This document shows positions 24,025 through 37,843 of a stretch of 64,000 nucleotides of DNA, in pieces (the first letter of the stretch is position 1; the number at the start of each line of letters is the position of its first letter). This stretch comes from Aphelenchoides besseyi (Eukaryota > Nematoda > Chromadorea > Rhabditida > Aphelenchoididae), in the NCBI GenBank assembly GCA_024699855.1, contig JAMPIQ010000002.1, positions 13,826,001 to 13,890,000 of the forward strand, written 5' to 3'. Made by a program: the position numbers and the translations under genes. The notes under the pieces are model-generated. The model saw only the letters and a list, made by a program, of their open reading frames with translations. It was not told the DNA's origin and did no database searches.

Positions 24025-25414
24025 CTAAGTTGAAATCATAGGTTGAACATCAATCAAACAAAATCGCGCTCTACATGTTGGACATCTTGCACTACCACTC
24101 AACCACACGTGTGACATTTCCGGATCTTGTTCGTTGGCAAATATACGCGCTAGACAAAGATGACACCTAAAGTTTAGTAATTATCATGTTTACAACAGAT
24201 CACTTACCATGTGGGTCGACAGTTACATTGAGTGCATTCAAAATTGTCGCATCGTTTCGAGATTTTTACGTTTGGAGCAACAGCCATGCAGCCGAAACAG
24301 TTTTCAAGCTCCTGAAATCTCTTGTTCTCTTTCAATTCTGAATACCAATCGTTTACCTCCGTTCCTTCGTAGTAATACGATTCATTTTCGGCAATACACG
24401 CTCGAAATACGGGAATAAATTCATCGATTTTGGACAGCGGTAAATTGATGTCTTCGGAAATCGTAAAAGCATTTCCGACTTTGTCTTGTATCAGCTGCAG
24501 AATATTCCGAGACTGAATGCTAAAAATCAAGAAGTCACAAGAATTCGATCATTTCTCTTACCTGAATGTGAATGGAAGAAACGATAGAGACGAACTTTCG
24601 ACGCGTATCACGACGATTTGAAAGTCCTGATTCTGATTGCTCAACTGAATATCCGACGCTTATTGTAACTACTTCACAAGCTTACTGGATGATCAATGAC
24701 TTTCGTGGCAGTGAAACGTGTGTCGCTTAGTTTTGCGATGTCAACATTATACGACGTGTAATGAATAACCCAAGTGTCCAGAACGTAAAGTCCCGAGTCC
24801 AAAATCAAAATTGAACACAATCCAATAAATCAAAAACCAACCAGATTCCACAGCTTTTACAGCGAAAGGGTCCTGCATTTCACGACTCACTTGTTCGCTT
24901 AATCGACGCCAATCATTACCGAATTGACGAAACTTTTTCGTAACGTAATGGCTTTCAAAATTGTTTACACTCAGATAACCGACAACTGTCAGAGCGACTG
25001 AAATTGAAGCACATGATATTCACTACATAATGCAAATACATACCACTTGCCAACAGTAAGACTAAACTGCAAACAATTTGGATGATTGTAGTTGGCCACA
25101 CAGAAAACAATTCTTCTTCAGAAACAATGCCAAGAACAACGAAGAAACCTAAACCACAACATATGCATAAACAAAAATTAACGAAAAAACTTACCAGGAA
25201 AGAAAAGAATATGAGAGATCATTGTTAAGGTTATTCGTCTCAACTGATAGTCGAGAAAGTTGGTTTGTCGATCGCCCAAAAGCTTGTAGAATATCTTCTC
25301 TATTGTAAAGCCAGCGCTTCTGAATTCTGGTGGTTCGATGAAAACGAACAACGAAACCAAGGCGTAGATAAACAACGTTTTGACGAGGTCTCCAGTTTCA
25401 ACTCCCAACTCCAT
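24025..25414 (-). CDS. TMEM129: TMEM129-type ER membrane E3 ubiquitin ligase
   Basis: The start at 25414 gives an N-terminal hydrophobic helix (TLFIYALVSLFVFI) followed by PPEFRSAGFTIEKI, matching the P-x-E-F-x-x-A-G-x-T signature of TMEM129. Further hydrophobic stretches lie in the exons around 25020-25200. The C-terminus is the atypical RING: FECTQCNCRPTW joined to CHLCLARIFANEQDPE, then ARCPTCRARFCLIDV, ending ISTstop at 24025. The W codon is split by the intron between about 24171 and 24203. In mammals TMEM129 is an ER ligase in dislocation of membrane proteins. The residues just upstream of the start belong to a carboxylesterase remnant, so the promoter must lie in or beyond that relic. 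Confidence 0.87.
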
Positions 25415-25794
25415 TTCGTGCACAAGAGCAACTTCTTTACGTGAATAGTCGTGAGCTACGTAGTCATTTGTGACAACTAGCTTTTCGTATACTTCGTCGA
25501 TCGATGGTTTTTGTGCGAGTAACTGAACGCCAAGCTGACGACACTCATTCCAAGAACTTGTCCAACCATTTCTCTTGTATGCGGTGAAATCGATAACGCC
25601 GTTGTACTGGCACTTCCAGCAGAACAACCGGTGATCGTAATGCGTTTGGGATCAGCGCCAAAACTCGCTGCATTTCTGCTGATAAACTCCAAGGCCTCTT
25701 TTTGATCCCAGTAACCCAAATTTCCAGGCACTTCACTTGAGCCGTCCGATGCAAAACTGTACACTCCAAGACGATAGTTGGTTGCAACCACGGT
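25415..25794 (-). pseudogene. Carboxylesterase (alpha/beta hydrolase) remnant
   Basis: About 125 codons of a cholinesterase/carboxylesterase-like protein. It begins VVATNYRLGVYSF at the junction with a Helitron fragment, continues GNLGYWDQKEALEFI and SFGADPKRITITGCSAGSAS, including the nucleophile Ser in G-C-S-A-G, and reaches SPHTREMVGQVLGMS. Near 25545 the frame slips, and the likely continuation (QLGVQLLAQKPSIDEVYEKL) is in another frame. The upstream part, the oxyanion region, and the catalytic Glu and His are absent. It is a truncated, frameshifted relic, apparently cut by the mobile element at its 5' side, and it runs straight into the TMEM129 start. Confidence 0.6.
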
Positions 25795-25795
25795 A

Positions 25796-26165
25796 AGATC
25801 AGTTTACCAGACTTACCTGAACTGTCACAAGAATTGGATGATCTGTTCACTGGAAAGCATCCGTTGTCCAACAACTTCTTGAACAATATCCGAAAGTATA
25901 ACTCAGCGAACAGCTTTGCAGCTTTTAACGTCAAAATGCGATCGTTTGCAACTCCAGGTCCTTACTGTTTTTAGATTCAAGGTAACATTTACTATGAGAT
26001 TGACGAAAGTGTAAAAGCCCCAGCTGATAGAAAGTACGGCCAGTTGTTCTTCTCTGATCCTGCTGAAGCAGTTGAACGACGAATGAACACAGCAAATGGA
26101 ACCAAAAAGGAGTTGATGGATTTCTCAACAATATGTTATTTTCTATTTCATTTAACAACATACCC
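25796..26165 (+). mobile_element. Helitron rep/helicase N-proximal fragment
   Basis: Plus-strand reading LPDLPELSQELDDLF, GKHPLSNNFLNNIRKYNSAN, SFAAFNVKM, PGPYCF, stop, IQGNIYYEI, then RKYGQLFFSDPAEAVERRM. This is the region ahead of the Rep domain in Helitron proteins, whose pattern is H-P-x-x-x-x-F-x-x-x-I-R-x-Y-N-x-x-x-x-F followed by G-x-x-Y-H and A-Q-L-Y-x-x-D. An in-frame TAG splits it (CF-stop-IQG) and it ends without the HUH nuclease. It is a dead fragment directly adjoining the esterase relic on the opposite strand. Confidence 0.62.
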
Positions 26166-29100
26166 GGTTTTTATAAACGCAACGAGATAGTCGTTTGTGA
26201 TCTACTTCATAAATAAATCCGAAGTACTATTCAATAGAAAACTGCTGTCACACTTCAAATAGTTTTGATCGGATCCATGATAACTTTCTTATGTCTTCTA
26301 TCGTCTCGAGAACATTACCAACCTAATTGCATGGTGCTGTTTATTTGTAAATCTAACAGTCTTAACGTAAATGCTCGTAGCAAAAAGAACAAATTTCATG
26401 AATCGGATTCCAATAATAAGAAAAAGAGAAATGATTATATGAGAGATCTCATTGAATTGTGAGCGAACATTTAAAGCGAAAAATGAAAAGAATGCTTGCG
26501 AATGGAAGTAATTAAATAAAAATAAGAACTTTTAAGACGTGGATGAGGATTATTTGACTCAATGCTATCTAATTGTTTACTTAAGAGATCGTATGCCATT
26601 TAATGCTCTCAATTGCTCGTCCTACTATCTATAAACTCAACACGAGCCGTCTTTGTTGCAAGAACATTACCATTAGTCTAATAGCCATACAAAACAGTAA
26701 TGACTTCAATTACAAATCTATCGGTTTTTCTCTCAAGTTCGCGATGCTCATTGGAATTTGCAAAAGAAAACGGATTACGCTGAAAAATCGGACTTGACGG
26801 CGGTCAGTTAATTCGACTTGCGCGGCCATTAGATACGCGGAATCTTGCTGATTAACTTTGTCTTCTCGTTTTCAAACTGCTCAGTTCTACTCCGAGACTT
26901 TCTGGTGCTCTAAACGGAATCGACAGACAAAGGTTTTCTGATGTTCATCGCTCTGAAGTTGTTGATTAGCCATCCAATGAGTGTTTGTTTGATGGTTCCA
27001 AGTTCAAGAATACACGTCTGTTGAACGTTAATTGCGCGAAATTCATGTCTTGTTTGCCGACCCCAAGTGCCTATGAACCTAAGAATGACCGTCGCGTGAA
27101 AGACGAAATGACCACTTGCACTTCAAGTCGTAAGCTTTTTGATTCTCGAACTTGATTTCGAAGTGCGTTTGGCGGCAGCTCCACAATTTGAAGTGCGTCC
27201 TCAAATTTCCGGTCAATTTTGAAGTTTGACGTTTAAGGCAGTGAGAATGTTCGGTGCTTGAATTTTATTTGTAGCATCAACCAGAACGTACTTTCAAGCA
27301 AATTTTCTCATAAGCCAATTCGTTGTTTGGGTAATCTTCTTGTTGAAAACCTACTCCACTTATTACCCGGGCTTTGCTCATTCAAAGTCTTGGACTTGAA
27401 TTTCCTGCTTTTAAGTCAGTCATTACTCATCATTCTGACTCCATTATCAACAACACAATGTTGATTTAACCGGACTATTTGAGGGTTGCTGAACGTTAAT
27501 CGTGTAAAGTGCTATTAGTCGAGTGAGTTTTCTTTGACAAGTGGTCGTAAAACTTCTTTGCTATTTCCTACAATTTCAAGTTGTATTCAGTGAGCAGTGG
27601 GAAGTAACTGCGCAATACCCACCGCGGTCTCATAGCTCGTTGTGGCGACCCCATTTTACTTTTTATTTTATGCTCAACGAGAGCCAAGAGATTTGACTAA
27701 ACGAGTCGGCAATTATTAGCAGATTAGTTGCGTAGTTCTTGACCATAAGACTCACAAAACAACAAAAACCGCGAAGTAGCTGCTGATTGCATCGTCTCAT
27801 CCAAATTGCCGGGTGTTCACACTAACCGCGTGGTTATTATGTTTGGATTACGAGCGGTCTTAGTCTTTTGATTTTCCGCTGGCTTATTGCAACTAATTTG
27901 CTATTTCGGACATCGAAACGGCAGAGATAGCGTCAACTGAAATGTAACGACACAACAGCAATAACTACAAATTGACGAGGATTTCTACGTACAGACGGTG
28001 CGGATTATCTTTTTGGGTTTACGGAAAGAAGTGGACGTCGAGATGCTTTTTCTATTTGCTTGGTGGTCACTTTTGATGTTACGAAGTTACATGTGTGAAG
28101 AGTCTAAACATCATGCAATTTTGGCTAATGATATTCTTTCTGCTTAACCTTCTTGAGAGTTGTTCACGCCGTCGCTCTAGATATTTGCATAGTCAACAGA
28201 TCGCTCGGTAAATCCCGCCAAGTTGGTCGCGACTGATCGGTCGAAAGTCGATGGGAAGGAAAACAAAGTTGCCAGGGCATTTCTGATGCTTAGTCGAATG
28301 GTTTTGTTATTTGATCTTAGCGTATTGTAACGTTCTTCGGCTTTTCGCTTTTTGATGAAAATACCCGTGAAATTGCCGGTTGAGACCGTCGGAAATCTTA
28401 CCATCAGCCATTCGCTGGAGGTGCCAAAATAGCGGAAGCCGCGCATGCATTTCATACTTTTTCTTTGCCCCGTTCATTGAGTTGAAGGTGGATAGATAGT
28501 TGAGCGTTGAAAGTTTTTGCGCGAGTGTCCAATCTTTTTAAACGAAACAACTGGAGAAGTTTGTGGAGGAGGAGGTACGCGATGGCATTTTTGTTCGAAA
28601 TTGGACAAACGATTCGAACTGCGCAACTGTTACTCGTGGGTCAATTAACGTTCATCGCCGTTTTTTATTACTCAATGGCGAGTGGTTTCCGAATTGAAGA
28701 CAGTTTTGGGCTACAAAGTCGCTCGTCAAAAAACCTCGGCCAAATGCCATAGGGTAAGTTGCGGTCGAAAACGCGCATCTTCGACGGTCTCGGTGCCTGT
28801 GGTTATGTTTTGACCTCTTCCCGACGGACCAGAAATATGACGCGTGTTCCGGACTCAATGAAAAACGGTCATAAGTTGCCGTCCATTTTAGTCGATGGGC
28901 AGAAGTAAGTAGTCGTACATTCCGACAATTTAGGTTGGTCACGCTCTACTGCTAATTTTTGCCACTCGTCCACAACGACGAGAAAACAAGCTACTCGTTC
29001 ATTCGGTGGCTGCGCGAAGTCATCTGTAAATTGGCTCGATTTTTGCTTTTCGTGACTCTCAGTCGTTTTTAAACTATATGTCCTGTGGTCAAAAAGCAGT

Positions 29101-32100
29101 TCATTTGCTATGAAAGAAAACGTAAAGAGCTTGTTTTGTAATCCGTAATCTCGAGCATTTTCAGGTGTGTGTGCGGGAATTCATTAGAGGTTGTCCATTT
29201 GTGTTATTACTGTGGACCTCGATGTCACTGACCACGGTCGACCGGTCAAACGCGGCGAGCAGTTGAATTTGATCTTTCGCTGAAATTATATAAGTTGGCT
29301 TCTGTTACACTGGTCGATGTCTCCCGCCGTTCACGAGAAGATGGACGCATTGCGATGCCAAAAAATCGGTTTGAATGGACGCTGTCAGGGCACCGACTGA
29401 CAGAAATCTTGGCAATGGATTGCAAGACGAGAGCTCGAAAATTCTCGAGGGAACAACGATCGTCTATTGCAAAGTTTGCCGGCAGTTTGCGGTGTTGCAC
29501 TTCGACGGAACGAATTTTTTGCGGAGGCGAGTTGCCGAAGCACCAAACGAATCTTCGTTTTGAGCTTTTGACAAGCCCGGTGACCACCACTTCTCTCGAC
29601 TCCAAGACGCTGCTGCGGATTGTTGCGGTAGCCGCGGAAGTTCACAAGTTTTTTCGCGCCTTCAGTCAATTCAAAACACCGCCTTCTGGTCGTGTGTGTT
29701 CTTAACCCGGTGCTCCAAATGGAAGGGGCCAAAAACGAAAGGCAAAAAACGCGTCAAATCCATGCAAACATCAGCATGACCATTAGAAAATTTTCGCCCA
29801 AAACATTTTTTTGAATGTCCAGAAGTGCAAATTTGCGTCTTAATGCTCCTGTTCATTTGAGCCATCGGCCAAACAGTGAAGATCGTCGTTGGGTCGGGTT
29901 TCAATGGAATGTGCCAAAAAAACCAACGACCTTTTTGATTAGCCTTCTGTGATATTTGAGATGCGCTCGTATAAGTCGGGGATCGAGTTTGCGGACGACT
30001 ACAACTACTGCACAGTTTCTGTTTTTTTCTCCCTCGACTTGTCGTTTACTGTAAAAGATTGTTTTCGTCTCGAAGTCTGATGACATTTCGTGGTATGACA
30101 AGCTTCTGTCTCGATTCCTAGAAGTTCCATCTTGACTGCAATCTTGTTTTCAATTTCGGTTTTCAATCACAAAAATCGAACCGCGAGATTGAGCTTTGAC
30201 TTTGTTTTGAAGATTCGGCCACGACGTTCGAGTGGAGCGCTTGTGTTCGACGCGCGAATGACCGGATTTTCAATTACGCGATGATGCACTGGATCCATGA
30301 AGTCAAGTGAGCGGAATGAGCCGAACGTCCCAGTGAGTCGAGTGTTTTGAGGTCGAGCCTGTGGGCGCAAATCCGCGTCGAGTTCGCAAACCGAATCCGA
30401 CGATCGAACGTTCGATGGGAATTCGGAGTTTGCGCGTCTTCGTGCGTCCCCAATTGCGCCAAATCGGATGTAGACGCCAAACGCGAGCGTGGAAGAGATT
30501 GTGCGCAAATTTGCGAGCAATAATTCGGTACTTTAATTTGTTTTTGCCATTGTGCGCGACGAACAAACAAATCAGTTCATGGACATGGCGACCGCAATTT
30601 CATTGTCCGAGCGGCAAGGTTGCTTATTAAACGGGTGGGATTCTGGTGCTGGATCGGAATGGCGAGACATTTTGTTCGACAACGTCGCCGCTCATTTTGT
30701 TTGTTTTTTGAATGTGCCGTTTACTTTTGTTCTTTTTTGGCCTTCAAGTTCGCGCATTTTTCGCTTGGACACTTCGCGAAATGCCCATTCATTCTAGTGG
30801 TCGGCGAAGTACATTCCCGCACATTTGAAACCGTTTTTTTGGAACAAAATTTCCGAGGATTTACTGCGCGTTCCCACACCCACTGGACAGTCATTTGCGA
30901 GTGGACAACAACGTGCGTTTTCGTCGAGATGCCTACAAACACCGTTGGGTCGACAGCAAATCGTTTGCTTTTTTACTTCATTGAGTTTACTGGACAGGTG
31001 CAGTTTGGAGGTGTGAGATTCGGGCATTTGGACCGCTGTGGTTTTCAGATAGCTGTCGCGCTAACCGCAACATTTCCATACTTCAATTTGATTTACGACT
31101 TGGAGATGAACCCAACGCGGTTCGGAGCGAAAGTCGCCGGAAGTTTGCACAGAAAGAGGTGTCGCCAATCGCGCTTTGGCCGATCGTCTTCCCAATTGTC
31201 ATACTCTTGACATTCATTGGATTGACAAAATGCCGCTGCTGTGTGGTTTTGCTGTGAATCTGTTTTTATTCGATCACTTCTGTTGCTTTCGGAAGGCCGG
31301 AATTAAGTTTTCGACTTTGTACTTTCGTTGACATTCGATTTCCCGGTGCCGTGTAAGTGGAATCTTCTTGTTCGAAATCAGTTTTTGAGTACTCAAATTT
31401 CGAATGTTCTTCGTGTCGTTTGCAAAGATTGAAATGAGCAGACGAACGACACGCCAATTAGCTCACAACACACGGAGATGAACTTGAGAAGCGTACGGCA
31501 ACAAACAGGCCTGCCCATTATTAATGATCGTGTTGCGGCGATTATTAGCTACTGAACAAACGAGGGTCTCTTCTGGCCCTGACCCGATCGTTTAACACGA
31601 AAGGTGGACGTCCTGTTCGTCTTGCGGCCGTTGAACAAGAGCTTGCCCGCAGGTCAGTTGTTGATCAAAATGCTTGGCGGCAAGTCAAAAACGAGGTCCC
31701 ATTTTTCGGCGAAACCGACTTCGAGCAGATACTTCGTTGTGTGTCTTAATAAAACTCGTATAACGAGCTAGTGATCTTCTTCCGGCCGTCCTGCAACTCT
31801 TGAGGTTATAATATTTTTGCTGCCTCTTCCGAAACGTCTGCTGTCGTGTGTGTGTGGCCACTCAACCTTCACTTTCGTTGATGGCCCGACAAACCAGTTG
31901 GCATTGGGTCAACGGTCTTCGCGCTGATCGAGAGCGCCAATCGCATTAAACGTCCGCCGTCCCGCAGGGAAATTCAACAAGTCCCAGCGGATGAAATGCT
32001 GCCGACAGGTTTCCGACAGACGCCTTTTGGCCACGGATTCCCGCCGTGTAGAGTTCGTGGCGCATCCTTTTGCGCGGCCGTTCATCTTCCGCTCCGGGAA

Positions 32101-32373
32101 TCTCTTTTTGGTCACAAATGCCGCGCTCTTCACCTTGTTCATGCGCACGTTTACATTAATGATGGGCCAGAATGTGTCACGCGTTCGGCGTAATTTACGA
32201 CTTGCGCATCTGTTGCCATTTTGGCGGCGCGCATTATTGTTCATGGATTTTGTTTGTTCGAGAGCTTTGAAACTTTTCATCTTACCGTAGACGCTTGTCG
32301 ATTGTTGTTCGCGTGTTCGTGTGTTTTGAACGGAAACCCAACTTGGTTTCAGGATTGGAATTTCAATCATGAA
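26166..32373. other. Long region without supported genes, upstream of the nephrin-like gene
   Basis: About 6.2 kb. 26.2-27.5 kb is AT-rich; 28.0-32.2 kb is more GC-rich and has many overlapping open frames on both strands (for example 29295-29705 plus, 30620-31210 plus, 31909-32370 minus). None shows a domain, conserved-looking spacing or splice-linked continuation. It may contain the regulatory region and 5' UTR of the receptor gene. No RNA gene or full mobile element recognised. Confidence 0.45.
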
Positions 32374-35300
32374 ATGACCAGCTTATTACGATCATTGATC
32401 TCAACAAACCGATTGGTTACGAGAATGTTCATTTACCTTTTACTCATATCAACACTCGGCGCCGTGGAATCGGTGCGAAGGTCCACGGAGAAGATTCCCG
32501 GATTTCGAGAAGTTCCGCGCAATCAATCCGTGGTCCTTGGATCGGATGTAACGTTTCGGTGTGCGGCCGAATCTTCTGATTCCGAATACGATCGATTAAG
32601 CCAATGGCGAACGAACACACGTGTTATGCTCGGTTACGATGCGAATGCGGTGGTGGCGATGTCCGGCGGTCGTTACAGTTATGAACAGGAATCGACAGAA
32701 GAATTGCATTTGCACATCTCGAATGTCAGTCTTACGGACGATGGCAACTTCGAGTGTCAGATGTATCGAAGAACCGAAGGACCAATTCGAAGTTCTGCAC
32801 ATTTGAACGTGTTGGTTGCTCCTGTTGAAACGTATTTCGAACACTATCGCACGAGTTCGGTAATCGAAGTGAACGAGGATTCTGCCTTGAATGTCACTTG
32901 TGTTGGTCGAAATGCCAAGCCTGAAGTTTCGGTGAAATGGTACGTGAACGGAAAGCTAATTACCGAAAATATTCAACGATGGGTCGAATACAACAGCAAT
33001 GGAACATCGTCAACATTCGCTGCTCTCTCATGGCGACCAACGTGAGTTGAATTCGTGGTTCCAGCAAAAGATTTCTGTTTTAGCAAAAAGGATCATAACA
33101 AGTTGCTCACTTGTGAAGTTCAACATCCGGAAACGAACACCGAAAACAGAATCTCATTAACGATGCATGTTTTCTGTAATCCAAATTTTTCAATTACTAA
33201 TCCAATTCTTGTGTTTAGTTTCATCAGAACGACCGGAGATCGAAATTCAGAACAAAGAAGACATCAAAGTCGGGCAGAATGTGAGTTTAATTTGCTTGGC
33301 CGAAGGCGGCAATCCACCTCCACGACTCACTTGGCATCTCGGTGATCGTGCAATGAAAACCCAATACGAATACGATTTTGCTACTCAGGTTTTGTAAAAC
33401 GAGAATTACGATGAAGACATCGCTTTGTAGGTTACCAGAAACATCTTGTCGTTTGTTGCCGAAGGTTCAGACAACGGAGCGGTCTACGAATGTTGGTCGT
33501 CGAATCGAGAAAACGTTCCGCCGCTGAAAACAAACGTTGCGATCAAAGTTGACTGTTAGCTGAATCAAAAACACATTTATGCAAGATTGCAATTTAGATC
33601 CTCCATCAACTGTTTCGTTCGTTAACACGAGCACCTCCGTTCGGAAAGGTGATTCCATTAAGCTCATGTGTCGATCATCGGCCGCTTCACCGGCACCTGT
33701 AATCAATTGGCACATCAACGGATCGCCGACGAGCATTCAACCGCAATCCGAAATCCGCAAACCCCACGGCTCGTTCACTGAATCCACGATTGAAATCGAC
33801 ACCAATTCGCTGCTCAGTGATGTTCATCAAATTGCCGTTGATTGTACGGCAACTAACGACGAAGGATCAGCAACAAAGCAACAAGTTATACGTATCATGT
33901 CGCCACCACTTACACCTTTTATTCACAACTACGGCGAGAATCCGATGTTAGAAGGCGAGCTGCTGAACTTGACTTGTGAATCTCATGGTGGCAACCCACT
34001 GGCCATCTTGAGTTGGTATCGGGGATTAGAAAAGGTTGGTTTTTTGGCTACTTATTTTGCTGACTAACATGCACGAACTTAACATTTTTATCATTAAAGC
34101 GTCACTCAAAGAATGGAAATCACAAAACTAAACTTCGTTGGAAGCAGGTACTTAATAGTTGTGCTAATTTTCAAGTTTGGGTTTTTGTTCAACTGCCGTG
34201 TTAAATTGTGACTCCAACAAGCTTACGTTGATGACTTTAGCTTCGTGATACTCACAATACGGTCGATGGAAATTCGAGTCGAAGTACCGTGAGCATTCAA
34301 TTGGACCGCTCAATGAACAACCAGGCAGTTCGATGTGAGAGCATCAATCCGGCGTTGGATCATCCGTTGAATGCGTCGGTTACTCTTTCGGTCTTATGTA
34401 AGTTGTTATCATGACTCACAAGCGATTTTGAACGTTTTCTTGTTAGTTCCACCACGTATTGTTGAAGTACGCAAATTAGAATCCGATCCGGAACACATGG
34501 TCGCCGGAACACCAACTCGTCTTCGTTGCACCGTTCCATCAGCCAATCCAATTGGCGACATTCACTGGGAATTTCAAACAAAAGATATGAACAAACCATA
34601 TCAGTTGCCAGGCGAGCAAATCTACAATCGAACAACCAAGGAGTTTGGTGGCTATGAAGTCGAGAATGTTGTTAGTTTCGTTCCAACAGTCGAAATGGAT
34701 CAAAGTGTTGTTCGCTGTATTGTATCACATCCGTTATGGAACAATGCCAAATCAAAAGAACATCGTTTGAACGTTTTTTGTAAGTGCAACTGCAATCACA
34801 GAGTTTGAACGTGAAACTTCAGATCCACCACGAATCAAAATCGAAGGTCCATTGAACATTGTGTTGAATGAAGGTGACAGTTTTACTGAAGACATTGGAG
34901 TGACCGCAAATCCACCGATAATCAATTATCGTTGGAGAAAGAATGGAATTGGATTCTCTGATACAGTCGACGCAATTTCTGTTCGTGGGTCAACGATTAG
35001 CGGACGTCATGTGTCCAAAGATGACAGTGGAACGTACCTGCTTTTGGCTGCAAACAAATTTGGTTCTGTGAATTTAACGATTAAGTGAGTCGTGATACAC
35101 AAACTCTTGAATAGCATTTTAGGATTAATGTTCAATACGGTGCTCGAATCATTCATGCACCTGCAGCCGTTTTTTCTGACAGCGGCGAAGAAGTGGTGCT
35201 GGAGTGTGTTGCAGACGCAAATCCAGGTTGGTTTCTTTAAAATTAAAGATGCTTGAGGCCCTGAAGCTTTTTATTTTAAGTACAAGCTCATTTGAGTTAA

Positions 35301-37446
35301 TTAAAACTGTGTTAAAGTAGCGACCGAGTAATGTGGGGCTCAAAGTTGCGAAAAAATGAAATGCGAATTGAAAGAGTGAGAATTCAAGAAATGAAAAATA
35401 GAAGGTTTGTGACCGGAGGGAGGGATCGTGTTGCGATTTAACGTTTGTTATTCGATTAAATTGAGCAGGTCATAAAAAAAGTAACGGTTCTTTTTGTCTT
35501 AGTCAAATAATCTTCGGGTATAGTCGAGTGTATCTCGAATATCTCAATTGAATTAGAAGCAGAGGTAATATCAGATATTCATGTTTCGTATAGTTATGGG
35601 GTTGATGAGACTTTGACATAAAATTACTTTATTAGCATCTGCTTTGGTTTAAACCATATGTTTTCAGTTGCCGTTGGAATGGTCACGTGGAAAAAAGGTA
35701 AGTCGAGAACTCAAGATTGTTTCTTAGTCTCATTTCAGGTGGAATGACATTGCAAACTGTTAATCAGGATGATAAACGAGCCGTTTTACGAATTAATGCA
35801 TCGAAGGAAAACAGCGGAGCGTATGTTTGTGTTGCTGACAACGGGATAGGACGTGCGAATTACACGACTTCTTACTTGCTCATAAGATCGAAACCAACTA
35901 TTCAACGACATCAAGGCTACGATCGAGCAGCAGGACCGTTGAAGGGAAGAGCTCGTTTGAGATGTGTTGCACATGCGGTTCCAGTAACTGCGTTTTATTG
36001 GAGCTATGAAAGTGGAACAGAAATCAAACACAACTCCAGCAAATATCAAGTGATTGAACGTCAACTCGATCAGACAACCTTTGAAAGCGTGTTGTATGTG
36101 AATGATCTTAATCCACAAGATTACACACGAAAAGTTCGTTGTCGTGCAAGTAATGCGTTGGGATCTGACTACGCATACATTACAATTGGACCGCTTAGTG
36201 CTCCGGATTCACCAACTCAAATGTCGTTGTTGAAATACAACGCAACTGCTGCTGTTTTGACGTGGTTACCGGGTTTCGACGGCGGTTCTGATCAGTTCTA
36301 TGAAGTCCGCTATCAAAGCAAAGAAGACAAAGAACCCCTGTTGTTGAATGTCAGTGCATCGGTAAGTGCAATCATTAAAATCGTTTGAATCGATTGAAAT
36401 TGCAGGAAATTCTACTAAAAGACCTTCAACCTTCTCGCATCTATTACGCTCAAGTACGTGCCATCAACACTCACGGTCGTAGCTCGGAATTGTCGTTGCC
36501 AGCAATTGCGATTCGAACTCGCGCAGAAAATGGAACCGAATTCTTCGGCAGTGTTACGGACAACATTTTCTCCAGTCGATTGGTAACCTACTTCTTCATC
36601 ATTATGGTTGTTCTGTTGGTCACCAACTGTTGCATCTTCAGCTATTACTATTGTTGGAAGAAGAAGAAGAATCAACAACGAGAGAAAACCGAGTTTATTC
36701 GACGAACGAACTACGGAAACGGACGACCACTTCAACTCTACGGAGCAATTGGAGGCGGTTTGCATAGTCCGGCAACGTTCAATCGACGTCCAGATTCCAA
36801 CAATACAAACAAATCGGATCTGCTTCACGATCAACTAAGCGAAGACGATCAATCCGTACGAACAATGATTGTGAGTGGTTGAACGTTTAGATCAACCCAA
36901 AAATTGTTTTCAGCAAGTGAGTCCCAATATCTTACAACGACAAGGACAACCAGCGAATCGTTTTCGTGATGAAAACTATATCATCGATGATAGTTATGAC
37001 TGTAAGCGTTTAGACACACAAAAATCCTCAACACTTTTGTTTTAGCTAACTGTTATTCGGTCATCAACAAAGCGTCTTCAAACGACTATCCAACAATGTT
37101 GCATGCGAGTTTAGAAGTCTCTGGTCAATATTTTATTATTGATTTCAGGATTCCACAATCAACAACAACTTTGCCCATGGATCCCCTTCACTAACATACG
37201 CGGATGTGGGTGGGACCTTAAAGCGGCGAATGGATTCACCGCGACGTTTGGGCTCAGTTACCGGCAGTCTAACTGATTCTGTAAGTTACCACCTCAACGT
37301 TAAATGATCGTTCGATTTAGCATCGCAACTTCAATACACTCGGAAGCACAACAAATCTGCCCGTTGGACATCGAAATCAACAACCTTCGTTGACAACATT
37401 CGGGGCTCCGTGTATTGTGGGGAATTTGGACGGCGATTTGGTGTGA
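32374..37446 (+). CDS. Nephrin/SYG-2-type immunoglobulin-superfamily receptor
   Basis: About 17 exons from ATG at 32374 to TGA at 37444-37446. A signal peptide (LVTRMFIYLLLISTLGAVES) is followed by about eight or nine Ig domains, seen as repeated C...W...D-x-G-x-Y/F-x-C patterns such as DDGNFECQM, DSGTYLLLA and NSGAYVCVADNG. One FN3 domain follows (LTWLPGFDGGSDQFYEVRYQ), then a transmembrane helix (FFIIMVVLLVTNCCIF) and a tail of about 190 residues with tyrosines in NYIIDDSYD and TYADVGG. Multiple Ig plus one FN3 plus TM is the nephrin architecture; in C. elegans SYG-2 binds SYG-1 to choose synapse position, and nephrin builds the kidney slit diaphragm. A TTTCAG acceptor lies 23 bp before the ATG. 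A long intron of about 430 bp splits one late Ig domain. Confidence 0.85.
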
Positions 37447-37843
37447 ATTGTCGCGACCTCCGTTTTCGGGTCTTTTGTTTTCTTTCCATGCAAACCGGTT
37501 CAACTAAACGCAATTATCCTTGTTTTTGAGTTCTACGATCATTTGATTCTTGCCCATTTTCCACGTTATTTTCTGTTCGTATTCAAGGACATCAGTTGTT
37601 TAAAAGATCTTCTTAACGGGTGTTGACAAGTTCAAACTTCAACTAATAAACATTTTTATTGACAAGATTAGTGAGCTCAGAAAAGTGAAGTCAAGGACAA
37701 TTCAGTAAGAGAATGCAAAACTGTACGGTGTTTATATGAACAGATTTTTTATTTTATTCATTAGAAGACAACTTCATACAAGTATTAGAGAATGAGAAGA
37801 ATGGAAGTTTCAGATCGTACGATACGGTAATTCGGTCGTACTT

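Noticed and set aside
29295..29705. 136-codon plus-strand open frame, with a 119-codon antisense frame
   Set aside because: Both strands are open together in GC-richer DNA; no domain, no splice-linked neighbour.
30620..31210. 196-codon plus-strand open frame
   Set aside because: Phe/Arg-rich, biased composition and overlapped by frames on the other strand; looks like chance in GC-richer intergenic DNA.
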